The notes under the pieces were generated by a model. It made no database searches and was not told the DNA's origin. It saw only the letters and a list, made by a program, of their open reading frames with translations. This document shows, in pieces, positions 1 through 6,289 of a DNA stretch of 7,319 nt (its first letter is position 1; every line of letters starts with the position of its first letter). A program made the translations under genes and the position numbers. The stretch is taken from the NCBI GenBank assembly GCA_946613735.1, contig CAMOFS010000071.1:1-7319 (forward strand). The letters run 5' to 3'. The stretch is from an uncultured Lachnospiraceae bacterium (GTDB taxonomy: Bacteria > Bacillota_A > Clostridia > Lachnospirales > Lachnospiraceae).

Positions 1-2
1 TT

Positions 3-1445
3 ATGGGAACATTCATAGCAATAGATCTGAAATCTTTTTATGCCTCCGTGGAATGCGTGGACCGCGGGCTTGACCCACTCACCACCAACCTGGTGGTGGC
101 AGACGAGTCACGGACCACAAAGACCATCTGTCTAGCGGTATCACCATCGCTCAAGGCCTATGGCATTCCGGGCCGGGCAAGGCTTTTTGAGGTCGTGGCC
201 AAGACCAGGGGCAAAAATATCGATTACATCGTGGCACCTCCGCGCATGGCGCGCTACATGGAGGTGTCTTCCCAAATCTATGATATCTATCTGAAATATG
301 TTGCGGCAGAGGATATGCACATCTATTCCGTGGACGAAGTGTTTTTGGATGTGACTCATTACGGCAATATATACAAGATGTCACCCCACGATATGGCTAT
401 GATGATGATACGTGATGTGCTTGACAGTACAGGCATCACAGCCACGGCGGGTATCGGCACAAACATGTATCTTGCCAAGATCGCCATGGACATAGAGGCC
501 AAGCACATGCCGGCGGATGAAAATGGCGTGCGCATCGCCGAGCTCGATGAGATGTCCTACAGAGAAAAACTCTGGAGTCATACCCCTATCACCGATTTCT
601 GGCGGGTAGGCAAGGGCTATGCCAGAAGGCTGGCGGAAAAGGGCATGTACACCATGGGAGATGTGGCCCGCTGCTCACTGGGCGGTGAGGAAGACTTTTT
701 TAATGAGGAGCTTTTGTACAAGCTGTTCGGTGTAAATGCAGAGCTTTTGATCGATCATGCCTGGGGCTATGAGCCCTGCACCATGGCAGATATCAAGTCC
801 TACAAGCCCGAGGCAAATTCCCAGAGTATAGGCCAGGTCCTGACTGAACCGTATACCAATGAAAAGGCCAGGATCATCGTGCGGGAGATGGCGGATGAGC
901 TGTCCTTAAGACTACACGAAAAGAAGCTGGTGACAGATCAGCTGGTGCTTACGGTGGGCTATGATGTGGAAAATCTCACCGATCCGGACCGGGCGAAAAA
1001 GTACACGGGAGAGATCACTGTGGATTACTATGGACGGATGGTGCCAAAGCATGCTCACGGCACCCAGAATCTTTCCGACTTTACCAATTCCACTACCCTG
1101 ATGGTGGAGGGGATGGTGGAGCTTTTTGATCGCATCACCGCCCCGGATCTTTTGGTACGCAGGATGTATGTGGTGGCAGGCCGGGTGCTTTTTGAGTCCG
1201 AGGTAAAAAGGCAAAGGACAGAGTACGACCAGCTTTCCTTTTTTGACAAAAACGGAAACTTTACGGTGGACACCAAAACAGCCGGGGAAGAGGACGAGAC
1301 ACAAAAACGGGAACGCGCCATACAGGATGCGGTGCTGGCCATCAAGAACCGTTACGGTAAAAATGCCATTTTAAAGGGCACCAGCTACACCGAGGGTGCC
1401 ACGGGCCGGGATCGCAATGCCCAGATAGGCGGTCACAAGGCATAG
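3..1445 (+). CDS. Y-family (UmuC/DinB-like) translesion DNA polymerase
   Basis: A 480-residue error-prone polymerase of the Y family, expected to copy past DNA lesions at stalled forks. The palm begins at once with IAIDLKSFYASVEC: Asp8 is the first metal ligand and Tyr13 sits at the steric-gate position. The second catalytic motif, YSVDEVFLDV, supplies Asp111 and Glu112. A helix-hairpin-helix thumb segment (FWRVGKGYARRLAEKG) lies near residues 199-215, followed by the little-finger region to about residue 400. QLSFF at 410-414 resembles the beta-clamp-binding consensus QL(S/D)LF, suggesting direct access to the sliding clamp. The C-terminus (KNAILKG near 454-460, NAQIGGHKA at the end) matches what I recall of the Firmicutes UmuC-like group. 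All three catalytic acidic residues are present, so it appears active. The ATG lies 2 bases inside the window, so the ribosome binding site, any LexA box and a possible slightly earlier start cannot be seen. The next gene has its own promoter and appears unrelated. Confidence 0.93.
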   Translation: MGTFIAIDLKSFYASVECVDRGLDPLTTNLVVADESRTTKTICLAVSPSLKAYGIPGRARLFEVVAKTRGKNIDYIVAPPRMARYMEVSSQIYDIYLKYVAAEDMHIYSVDEVFLDVTHYGNIYKMSPHDMAMMMIRDVLDSTGITATAGIGTNMYLAKIAMDIEAKHMPADENGVRIAELDEMSYREKLWSHTPITDFWRVGKGYARRLAEKGMYTMGDVARCSLGGEEDFFNEELLYKLFGVNAELLIDHAWGYEPCTMADIKSYKPEANSQSIGQVLTEPYTNEKARIIVREMADELSLRLHEKKLVTDQLVLTVGYDVENLTDPDRAKKYTGEITVDYYGRMVPKHAHGTQNLSDFTNSTTLMVEGMVELFDRITAPDLLVRRMYVVAGRVLFESEVKRQRTEYDQLSFFDKNGNFTVDTKTAGEEDETQKRERAIQDAVLAIKNRYGKNAILKGTSYTEGATGRDRNAQIGGHKA

Positions 1446-1447
1446 CT

Positions 1448-1476
1448 TTGATTTTTATGCTTTAATGTGATAAAAT
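1448..1476 (+). promoter_or_regulatory. Sigma-A-type promoter for the citrate synthase operon
   Basis: A -35 element TTGATT (1448-1453) is followed after exactly 17 nt by a -10 element TAAAAT (1471-1476). The -10 is preceded by TG at 1468-1469, an extended -10. It begins 3 nt after the polymerase stop codon. Transcription would start near 1483, leaving a leader of about 100 nt before citrate synthase that consists largely of an inverted repeat pair. Spacing and both hexamers fit the vegetative consensus well; the start site itself is inferred. Confidence 0.72.
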
Positions 1477-1490
1477 ACGTTAGTTATGTA

Positions 1491-1523
1491 AAAGATTCTT
1501 CGGGCTGAGCCCTCAGAATGACA
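1491..1523 (-). repeat. Dispersed palindromic repeat, inverted copy with GGGC/GCCC core
   Basis: This copy of the repeat family reads head to tail on the minus strand: tail complement AAGATTCTTCG at 1492-1502, head complement CTCAGAATGACA at 1512-1523. Its core differs from the other copies, with GGGC (1502-1505) and GCCC (1509-1512) forming a small internal stem around TGA; ATTCT (1495-1499) and AGAAT (1515-1519) pair outside it. It faces the direct copy at 1538-1565 and can pair with it. Confidence 0.85.
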
Positions 1524-1537
1524 TGGATGTCGATTGT

Positions 1538-1565
1538 TGTCATCCTGAGCGAAGCGAAGGATCTT
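1538..1565 (+). repeat. Dispersed palindromic repeat, direct copy before the citrate synthase RBS
   Basis: A full-length 28-nt copy: head TGTCATCCTGAG at 1538-1549, core CGAAG, tail CGAAGGATCTT to 1565. Only two bases (AT) separate its tail from the Shine-Dalgarno AAGGAGG at 1568-1574, which lies 7 nt before the citrate synthase ATG. Paired with the inverted copy at 1491-1523 across a 14-nt loop, it would form a long leader hairpin ending almost at the ribosome binding site. Confidence 0.88.
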
Positions 1566-1581
1566 ATAAGGAGGACTAAGT

Positions 1582-2940
1582 ATGCCATATTCAAAGATAA
1601 CACCGAAAATTTGCGAGCTCTCCAAGCTGTCACAAAAGGCATCCGAGATCGATCCCCAGATGTATGTTGACTTTGATGTAAAAAGGGGTCTTCGTGATGT
1701 CAACGGTAAGGGTGTGCTCGTTGGAGTTACCAATATATCAGAGATCAACTCCATGAGGGAGATAGATGGTGAGAGAGTTCCCATCGATGGTGAGCTTTTT
1801 TACCGTGGGATAAACGTTCAGGATATTGTAAAAAAGCAGGCCTTTGAAAACCATTTCGGATTTGAGGAGGTAAGCTACCTGCTTTTATTTGGCAAGCTTC
1901 CCAACTACGATGAGCTTCAGGAGTTCAACGATATCCTTGCCAAGTACCGTACCCTGCCCAAGAATTTTGTCAGGGACGTGCTTATGAAAAAGACTTCAAA
2001 GGACATGATGAATGCCTTAGCCAGGAGTGTGCTGACCCTTTACAGCTATGATGAAAATGCGGACGACACATCTCCGGATAACGTGCTGCGCCAGTGCATG
2101 CAGCTGATAGCCATGTTCCCGCTTTTGTCGGTATATGGCTTCCAGGCTTACAAGTACTATGTCAAGGGACAGAGTCTGGTGATTCACCAGCCCAAAAAGG
2201 AATACTCCACGGCGGAGAACATCCTCCACTGCCTGAGGGATGACTCCAGCTTTACACCTTTAGAGGCAAAGCTTTTGGACGTGGCGCTGATACTTCACGC
2301 GGAGCACGGCGGAGGTAACAACTCCACCTTTACCACTCACCTGGTATCCTCTTCAGGTACGGATACATACTCGGCCATAGCAGCTGCCTTGGGCTCCCTC
2401 AAGGGACCGCGTCACGGCGGCGCCAATATCAAGGTCATCCATATGTTTGCCGACATGAAAAGTAAGGTTTCTGACTGGACCAGCGAGGAGGAGGTATCCG
2501 CTTACCTTAGGGCACTTTTGAGAAAAGAGGCCTTTGACAAAGCCGGACTCATCTATGGTATGGGACATGCGGTATATTCTCTTTCCGATCCCCGTGCCGT
2601 TATATTCAAGGGCTTTGTGGAAAAGCTGGCCATAGAAAAGGGCAAGGAAAAGGAACTGGCTCTATATAAGATGGTTGAGAAGCTTGCACCTCAGATCATC
2701 GCGGATGAGAGAAAGATCTACAAGGGAGTTTCTCCCAACGTGGACTTTTACAGTGGTTTTGTATATCAGATGCTGAACCTTCCCGAGGAGCTTTACACTC
2801 CCATTTTTGCCATTGCCCGTATCTCGGGCTGGGCAGCACACCGGATGGAGGAGGTATGCTCCCATAACAAGATCATGCGTCCCGCCTATGTCATGCGCGG
2901 ACCTCACAGTGAATATGTATCTATGGAGGACAGAAAATGA
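1582..2940 (+). CDS. gltA: Citrate synthase
   Basis: A 452-residue cytoplasmic enzyme condensing acetyl-CoA with oxaloacetate to citrate, in anaerobes typically feeding 2-oxoglutarate and glutamate synthesis. The catalytic triad is intact: His278 in GPRHGGAN, His329 in GMGHAVYSLSDPR and Asp388 in PNVDFYSG. HAEHGGGNNSTF (239-250) is the conserved large-domain motif. An N-terminal extension of about 40 residues precedes the usual small-domain start (GVLVGVTNISEI near 44-55). This makes it longer than the roughly 370-residue bacterial short form and similar to what I recall of clostridial citrate synthases. The start is supported by AAGGAGG 7 nt upstream. The gene is first in a probable operon; its TGA overlaps the ATG of the oxidoreductase alpha gene. 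A 2-methylcitrate synthase activity cannot be excluded from sequence, and the symbol refers to the family only. Confidence 0.93.
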   Translation: MPYSKITPKICELSKLSQKASEIDPQMYVDFDVKRGLRDVNGKGVLVGVTNISEINSMREIDGERVPIDGELFYRGINVQDIVKKQAFENHFGFEEVSYLLLFGKLPNYDELQEFNDILAKYRTLPKNFVRDVLMKKTSKDMMNALARSVLTLYSYDENADDTSPDNVLRQCMQLIAMFPLLSVYGFQAYKYYVKGQSLVIHQPKKEYSTAENILHCLRDDSSFTPLEAKLLDVALILHAEHGGGNNSTFTTHLVSSSGTDTYSAIAAALGSLKGPRHGGANIKVIHMFADMKSKVSDWTSEEEVSAYLRALLRKEAFDKAGLIYGMGHAVYSLSDPRAVIFKGFVEKLAIEKGKEKELALYKMVEKLAPQIIADERKIYKGVSPNVDFYSGFVYQMLNLPEELYTPIFAIARISGWAAHRMEEVCSHNKIMRPAYVMRGPHSEYVSMEDRK

Positions 2941-4718
2941 GCGAAAAGAAGCTGATGCTGGGCAATGCAGCGGTAGCCCGGGGACTCTACGAAGCCGGAG
3001 TCTGTTTTGTATCCAGCTATCCCGGTACACCCTCTACGGAGGTGACTGAGGAAGCTGCCAAATATGATGAGATCACCTGCGAGTGGGCACCCAATGAAAA
3101 GGTTGCCATGGAAAGTGCCTTTGGTGCCTGCCTTGCGGGAAAGAGGAGCTTTTGCGGACAAAAGCATGTAGGCCTTAACGTGGCTGCAGATCCACTCTAT
3201 ACCATGAGCTACACCGGGGTCAATGCGGGTATGGTCATAGTAGTGGCGGACGATCCAGGCATGCATTCATCACAGAATGAGCAGGACTCCAGACACCATG
3301 CCATAGCTGCCAAGGTTCCCATGCTGGAGCCGGCGGACTCTGAAGAGGCTTATGAATTTGCAAAGCTTTCATATGAGCTTTCCGAAAAATACGACACACC
3401 GGTCATTTTGAAGATGTGTACCCGTGTGGCCCATTCCCAGTCACTGGTGGAGGTGGGCAGGCGTGAGGTGCCTGAGAAAAAATACGAAAAGAACATTGCC
3501 AAGTATGTCATGACTCCCGGCAATGCCATCCGCCGCCATCCCATCGTGGAGCAGAGGACCCTCGACCTTATAGAATTTGCCGAGAGCTCTCCCATCAACA
3601 GGATAGAAAAGGGTACCGGAAATGTTGGTATCATCACTTCATCTACATCATACCAGTATGTGAAGGAGGTCTTTGGTGACAGCGTATCGGTGTTGAAGCT
3701 GGGCATGGTCAATCCCCTTCCCATCAGGCTCATTAAAAACTTCGCCGATACGGTGGATGAGCTTTACGTGGTGGAGGAGCTGGATCCCATAATCGAAAAC
3801 CATGTGAAGACACTTGGTATCAAGGTAAGCGGTAAGGAAAAGCTTTCCCTTCTGGGAGAGTTTTCACAGAATATGGTGGCACAGGCATTTGGTGAAGCCG
3901 TGCCCGAGGGACTGTCACTGGACGACGATATTCCCGTACGTCCTCCCATTATGTGTGCAGGCTGCCCTCACCGTGGCATGTTTTATACCCTTAAAAAGCT
4001 GGGCTGCACAGTGCTTGGTGATATAGGCTGCTATACCCTTGGAGCTGCACCGCCTCTTGGAGCCATGGAGATGACTCTTTGCATGGGAGCCTCCATCGGA
4101 GCCACCCACGGCTTTAATAAGGTTTTAGGAGAGGAGTCCTGCCACAAGACAGTTGCTGTCATCGGTGATTCCACCTTTATGCATTCCGGTATGACGGGTC
4201 TTGCCAATGTGGCATACAACCAGTCCGATTCGGTGGTGATCATTTTGGACAACTCCATCACCGGTATGACGGGTCACCAGCAGAATCCCACCACGGGATA
4301 CAATATCAAGGGTGAGCCTGCTGGAAAGATTGACCTGGTGGCACTGGTACGTGCCATGGGCTTTGAGAGAGTCAGGGTGGTGGATCCCTATGATCTTAAG
4401 ACCTGTGATAAGGTCATCAGTGAGGAGCTTGAGGCAACAGGACCTTCGGTCATCATTTCACGCCGCCCCTGCGCTCTGCTCAAAAACGTTAAGCTTCATT
4501 CACCCCTTAAGGTGGACGAGAGCAAGTGCATAGGCTGCCAGTCCTGCATGAAGGTAGGCTGCCCCGCCATTTCCATGAGAGAGTCAGAGGGCAAGAAAAA
4601 GGCACATGTGGACGAGACGCTTTGCGTAGGCTGCAATGTATGTACCCAGCTTTGTCCGGTGGATGCCTTTGCAGGTGTCGAATCATTTGAACCGATCCCG
4701 ACGGCAGAATACATATAA
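2937..4718 (+). CDS. iorA: Indolepyruvate:ferredoxin oxidoreductase, alpha subunit
   Basis: Catalytic subunit of the thiamine-diphosphate and iron-sulfur enzyme that converts aryl 2-oxoacids such as indolepyruvate, with CoA and oxidised ferredoxin, to aryl-acetyl-CoA, CO2 and reduced ferredoxin; reversal is possible at low potential. The 593 residues match the family length. The N-terminal pyrimidine-binding domain has SYPGTPSTE (27-35) and Glu54 in the APNEK segment. CAGCPHRGMFY (340-350) opens the TPP domain, where GDS (410-412) and LDNSITGMTG (437-446) form the diphosphate/Mg site. The C-terminus is a two-cluster ferredoxin domain: Cys531, 534, 537 and 542 with the family's CX2CX2CX4CP spacing, then Cys563, 566, 569 and 573 with CX2CX2CX3CP. 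All eight cysteines are present. GGAGG at 2925-2929 lies inside the citrate synthase coding end, 7 nt before this ATG, and the ATGA overlap suggests translational coupling. The substrate range may extend to phenylpyruvate and hydroxyphenylpyruvate. Confidence 0.94.
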   Translation: MSEKKLMLGNAAVARGLYEAGVCFVSSYPGTPSTEVTEEAAKYDEITCEWAPNEKVAMESAFGACLAGKRSFCGQKHVGLNVAADPLYTMSYTGVNAGMVIVVADDPGMHSSQNEQDSRHHAIAAKVPMLEPADSEEAYEFAKLSYELSEKYDTPVILKMCTRVAHSQSLVEVGRREVPEKKYEKNIAKYVMTPGNAIRRHPIVEQRTLDLIEFAESSPINRIEKGTGNVGIITSSTSYQYVKEVFGDSVSVLKLGMVNPLPIRLIKNFADTVDELYVVEELDPIIENHVKTLGIKVSGKEKLSLLGEFSQNMVAQAFGEAVPEGLSLDDDIPVRPPIMCAGCPHRGMFYTLKKLGCTVLGDIGCYTLGAAPPLGAMEMTLCMGASIGATHGFNKVLGEESCHKTVAVIGDSTFMHSGMTGLANVAYNQSDSVVIILDNSITGMTGHQQNPTTGYNIKGEPAGKIDLVALVRAMGFERVRVVDPYDLKTCDKVISEELEATGPSVIISRRPCALLKNVKLHSPLKVDESKCIGCQSCMKVGCPAISMRESEGKKKAHVDETLCVGCNVCTQLCPVDAFAGVESFEPIPTAEYI

Positions 4719-4736
4719 TAAATATTGCCGGAGGCA

Positions 4737-4825
4737 ACACTGTCATCCCAAGCGAAGCGGGATCACACTGTCATCTCAAGCGAAGCGGGATCACACTGTC
4801 ATCCTGAGCGAAGCGAAGGATCTTT
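4737..4825 (+). repeat. Tandem array of three repeat units, 28-bp period
   Basis: Three head-to-tail copies fill most of the gap between the two oxidoreductase genes: 4737-4764, 4765-4792 and 4793-4822 plus TTT. The first two are 28 nt and differ by one base (CATCCCAAG versus CATCTCAAG). The third is 30 nt with the full TGTCATCCTGAG head and CGAAGGATC tail. Each unit can fold on its own, for example ATCCC with GGGAT in unit 1 and ATCCT with AGGAT in unit 3. The array ends 3 nt before the AAAGGAG that serves the beta subunit. There are no spacers and no promoter is evident in the gap, so the array is probably transcribed within the operon. Confidence 0.92.
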
Positions 4826-4843
4826 AATAAAGGAGTTCTACAA

Positions 4844-5419
4844 ATGGAAACAAAAAACGTAATGATAGTCGGAGTAGGCGGTCAGGGATCCCTTCTGGCA
4901 TCACGTGTCTTAGGCAGGCTTTTGATAGATGCCGGAATGGATGTGAAGGTATCCGAGGTCCATGGTATGTCACAGCGTGGCGGTTCGGTGGTGACTTACG
5001 TACGCTATGGTGACAAGGTATACTCACCCATAGTCGATCGCGGCCAGGCGGATTTTATCGTGTCCTTTGAGCTTTTGGAGGCGGCCAGGAATCTTCCCTA
5101 TCTGAAAAAGGATGGCCAGATTGTTACCAATATCCAGCAGATCGATCCTATGCCGGTAATCACAGGAGCGGCACAGTATCCTGACGGACTGGTGGATAAG
5201 ATGCGTGCCAAGGGAGCCAAGGTGGATGCTATGGATTGCCTGTCACTTGCAAAGGAGGCCGGCTCCATAAAGGCTGTGAACATGGTGCTTATGGGACGTC
5301 TCTCCCATTATTTCGGTCAGCCTGATGAGGCCTGGATGAAGGCCGTGGAGGCTACCGTTCCCGAGAAGTTTATCGAGCTTAATAAAAAGGCCTTTGCACT
5401 GGGCCGTGACTATAACTAG
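4844..5419 (+). CDS. iorB: Indolepyruvate:ferredoxin oxidoreductase, beta subunit
   Basis: The 191-residue partner of the upstream alpha subunit, belonging to the gamma-type domain of 2-oxoacid:ferredoxin oxidoreductases; together they form the cytoplasmic aryl-pyruvate oxidoreductase. The N-terminus has the glycine-rich VMIVGVGGQGSLLASRVLG (6-24), and EVHGMSQRGGSVVTYVRYG (39-57) is the characteristic second motif. Length is normal for the family, with no cysteine cluster, as expected since the clusters sit in the alpha subunit. AAAGGAG at 4829-4835 lies 8 nt before the ATG. Unlike the tight citrate synthase/alpha junction, this gene is separated from its obligate partner by 125 nt of repeats, and another repeat array of similar size follows it. 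The alternative, a different 2-oxoacid oxidoreductase gamma subunit, is unlikely given the adjacent alpha gene. Confidence 0.93.
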   Translation: METKNVMIVGVGGQGSLLASRVLGRLLIDAGMDVKVSEVHGMSQRGGSVVTYVRYGDKVYSPIVDRGQADFIVSFELLEAARNLPYLKKDGQIVTNIQQIDPMPVITGAAQYPDGLVDKMRAKGAKVDAMDCLSLAKEAGSIKAVNMVLMGRLSHYFGQPDEAWMKAVEATVPEKFIELNKKAFALGRDYN

Positions 5420-5422
5420 TTC

Positions 5423-5526
5423 TGATCACCCTGTCATCCGGAGTGAAACGTGATCGCCCTGTCATACTGAGCTAAACGTGATCACCCTGTCATCCTGAGC
5501 GAGGGCATCGCCCGAGTCGAAGGATC
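5423..5526 (+). repeat. Second tandem repeat array, 28-bp period, with enlarged last unit
   Basis: Units lie at 5423-5450, 5451-5478 and 5479-5526. The first two are exactly 28 nt, begin TGATC(A/G)CCCTGTCAT and end AAACG; they are degenerate and have lost the tail. The third carries the full TGTCATCCTGAG head (5488-5499) and a GTCGAAGGATC tail, but its core is enlarged by a GGGC/GCCC hairpin (5502-5513). The unit junction (GATCACCCTGTCAT) matches that of the array at 4737 (GATCACACTGTCAT) except for one base. The array ends 4 nt before AAGGAG (5531-5536), the ribosome binding site of the next gene. Confidence 0.88.
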
Positions 5527-5540
5527 ATTTAAGGAGCACT

Positions 5541-6230
5541 ATGGACATTTGTAAAATAGAAAATCTATACGACCTTTCCGCCACCCTTGCCGGGAAGTAT
5601 CTTGAAGACCTGGAATATCCCTGGGAGGCGTTGGATCATATCAAGGACTGGGTCTTGGAGATCGGAGCAGGTCTGGATCCCGAGATCTATGAAAAAAGAG
5701 ATGAGAGCATCTGGGTGGCAAAGACGGCAAAGGTCTTTACCACAGCCACGATCATAGGGCCCGCCATCATCGGTGAGCGCACCGAGGTAAGGCCGGGAGC
5801 TTTTATCCGTGGCAGCGCCCTCATTGGTAATGACTGTGTCATCGGTAATTCCACCGAGATTAAAAATGACATTATTTTCGATCATGTGCAGGTACCGCAT
5901 TATAACTATGTGGGCGACTCTGTTTTGGGCACCTATTCTCATATGGGGGCTGGTTCCATTACCAGTAATGTTAAGTCCGACAAAACCCACGTGGTGGTAA
6001 AATACAATGGTGAGTGGATCGATACGGGACGCAAAAAATTTGGCGCCATGCTGGGAGACCACGTGGAGGTGGGCTGCAATACTGTTCTTAATCCGGGTAC
6101 CGTGGTGGGACGCAACTCCACCATCTATCCCGTGTCTATGGTACGCGGCGTGATACCTGCTGACTCGATATACAAGAATAAAGCGGTCTTTGAAATAGTA
6201 CCGAAAGATTCTTCGCTTCGCTCAGAATGA
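5541..6230 (+). CDS. Stand-alone left-handed beta-helix protein, GlmU acetyltransferase-like
   Basis: A 229-residue protein built from hexapeptide repeats, roughly from residue 57 to 210 (IIGPAIIG, ALIGNDCVIGNS, MLGDHVEVGCNTVLNPGTVVGRNSTIYP), after a helical N-terminus. The helix closely resembles the C-terminal acetyltransferase domain of GlmU: RPGA at 84-87, EIKND at 106-110, VPHYNYVGD at 118-126, MGAGSITSN at 135-143. Lys108, His120 and Tyr123 align by eye with the GlmU acetyltransferase residues I recall as E. coli K351, H363 and Y366. There is no nucleotidyltransferase domain, so the label UDP-GlcNAc pyrophosphorylase, which such proteins often receive, would not be supported. Acetyl transfer to a sugar or sugar phosphate is the inferred role; the substrate is unknown. 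AAGGAG lies only 4 nt before the ATG, a short spacing. The last eight residues (KDSSLRSE) and the stop are encoded by an inverted dispersed repeat, so the natural end has been altered. Confidence 0.85.
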   Translation: MDICKIENLYDLSATLAGKYLEDLEYPWEALDHIKDWVLEIGAGLDPEIYEKRDESIWVAKTAKVFTTATIIGPAIIGERTEVRPGAFIRGSALIGNDCVIGNSTEIKNDIIFDHVQVPHYNYVGDSVLGTYSHMGAGSITSNVKSDKTHVVVKYNGEWIDTGRKKFGAMLGDHVEVGCNTVLNPGTVVGRNSTIYPVSMVRGVIPADSIYKNKAVFEIVPKDSSLRSE

Positions 6231-6232
6231 CA
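6204..6232 (-). repeat. Dispersed palindromic repeat, inverted copy overlapping the CDS end
   Basis: A full-length copy on the minus strand: tail complement AAAGATTCTTCG, core CTTCG, head complement CTCAGAATGACA. Read on the plus strand in the frame of the beta-helix gene it encodes K-D-S-S-L-R-S-E and a TGA stop (6228-6230). It is nearly complementary to the direct copy at 6257-6285. Confidence 0.9.
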
Positions 6233-6238
6233 AAGAGC

Positions 6239-6285
6239 GTCATCCTGAGTGCAGTCTGTCATCCTGAGCGCAGCGAAGGATCTTT
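6239..6285 (+). repeat. Truncated plus full direct copies of the dispersed repeat
   Basis: A partial unit (GTCATCCTGAGTGCAG, 6239-6254) is followed after 19 bp by a full copy at 6257-6285. The full copy's head GTCATCCTGAGCGCAG differs from the partial one by a single base and continues into the CGAAGGATCTT tail. The full copy has GCAGC where others have GAAGC in the core. Its end lies 4 nt before the TAAA of the sigma-D promoter. Confidence 0.85.
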
Positions 6286-6289
6286 ATTC

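Larger units (their letters stand above)
6204..6285 (+). terminator. Long inverted-repeat hairpin, possible transcript end of the citrate synthase operon
   Basis: Arms 6204-6232 and 6257-6285 pair over 29 positions: 26 Watson-Crick pairs, one U-G wobble and two mismatches, closing a 24-nt loop. The 3' arm ends CTTTATTCT, which has only a short U-rich tail, so intrinsic termination is plausible but not textbook. It lies between the operon and the sigma-D promoter at 6290. A role in mRNA 3' protection or RNase III cleavage would also fit. Confidence 0.45.

Noticed and set aside
912..1304. Minus-strand open reading frame of 130 residues inside the polymerase gene
   Set aside because: It lies wholly within a well-supported coding region on the other strand and shows no recognisable domain.
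1437..1463. Hairpin AAGGCATA/TATGCTTT as terminator of the polymerase gene
   Set aside because: The 8-bp stem includes a wobble, is followed by only a short T run, and overlaps the -35 element of the citrate synthase promoter; too weak to call.
1455..1784. Minus-strand open reading frame of 109 residues
   Set aside because: It overlaps the citrate synthase start and reads through the repeat pair (CHSEGSARRIF); no promoter or ribosome binding site supports it.
2937..4718. Possible pyruvate:ferredoxin oxidoreductase instead of the indolepyruvate enzyme
   Set aside because: The single-chain order of pyrimidine domain, TPP domain and C-terminal two-cluster ferredoxin, with a separate 191-residue gamma-type subunit, is the IorA/IorB architecture.
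4737..4825. Possible CRISPR array because of regular 28-bp units
   Set aside because: The units are directly contiguous with no unique spacers, number only three, and belong to a family that also occurs singly and inverted elsewhere in the window.
4636..4827. Open reading frame across the alpha-subunit end and the repeat array
   Set aside because: Its C-terminal half is a translation of the repeats (HPKRSG, SQAKRD, ILSEAKDL), it overlaps the ferredoxin domain of iorA in another frame, and it has no supporting ribosome binding site.
5565..6062. Minus-strand open reading frame of 165 residues
   Set aside because: It is antisense to the beta-helix gene and reflects that gene's regular codon pattern; no family features are visible.
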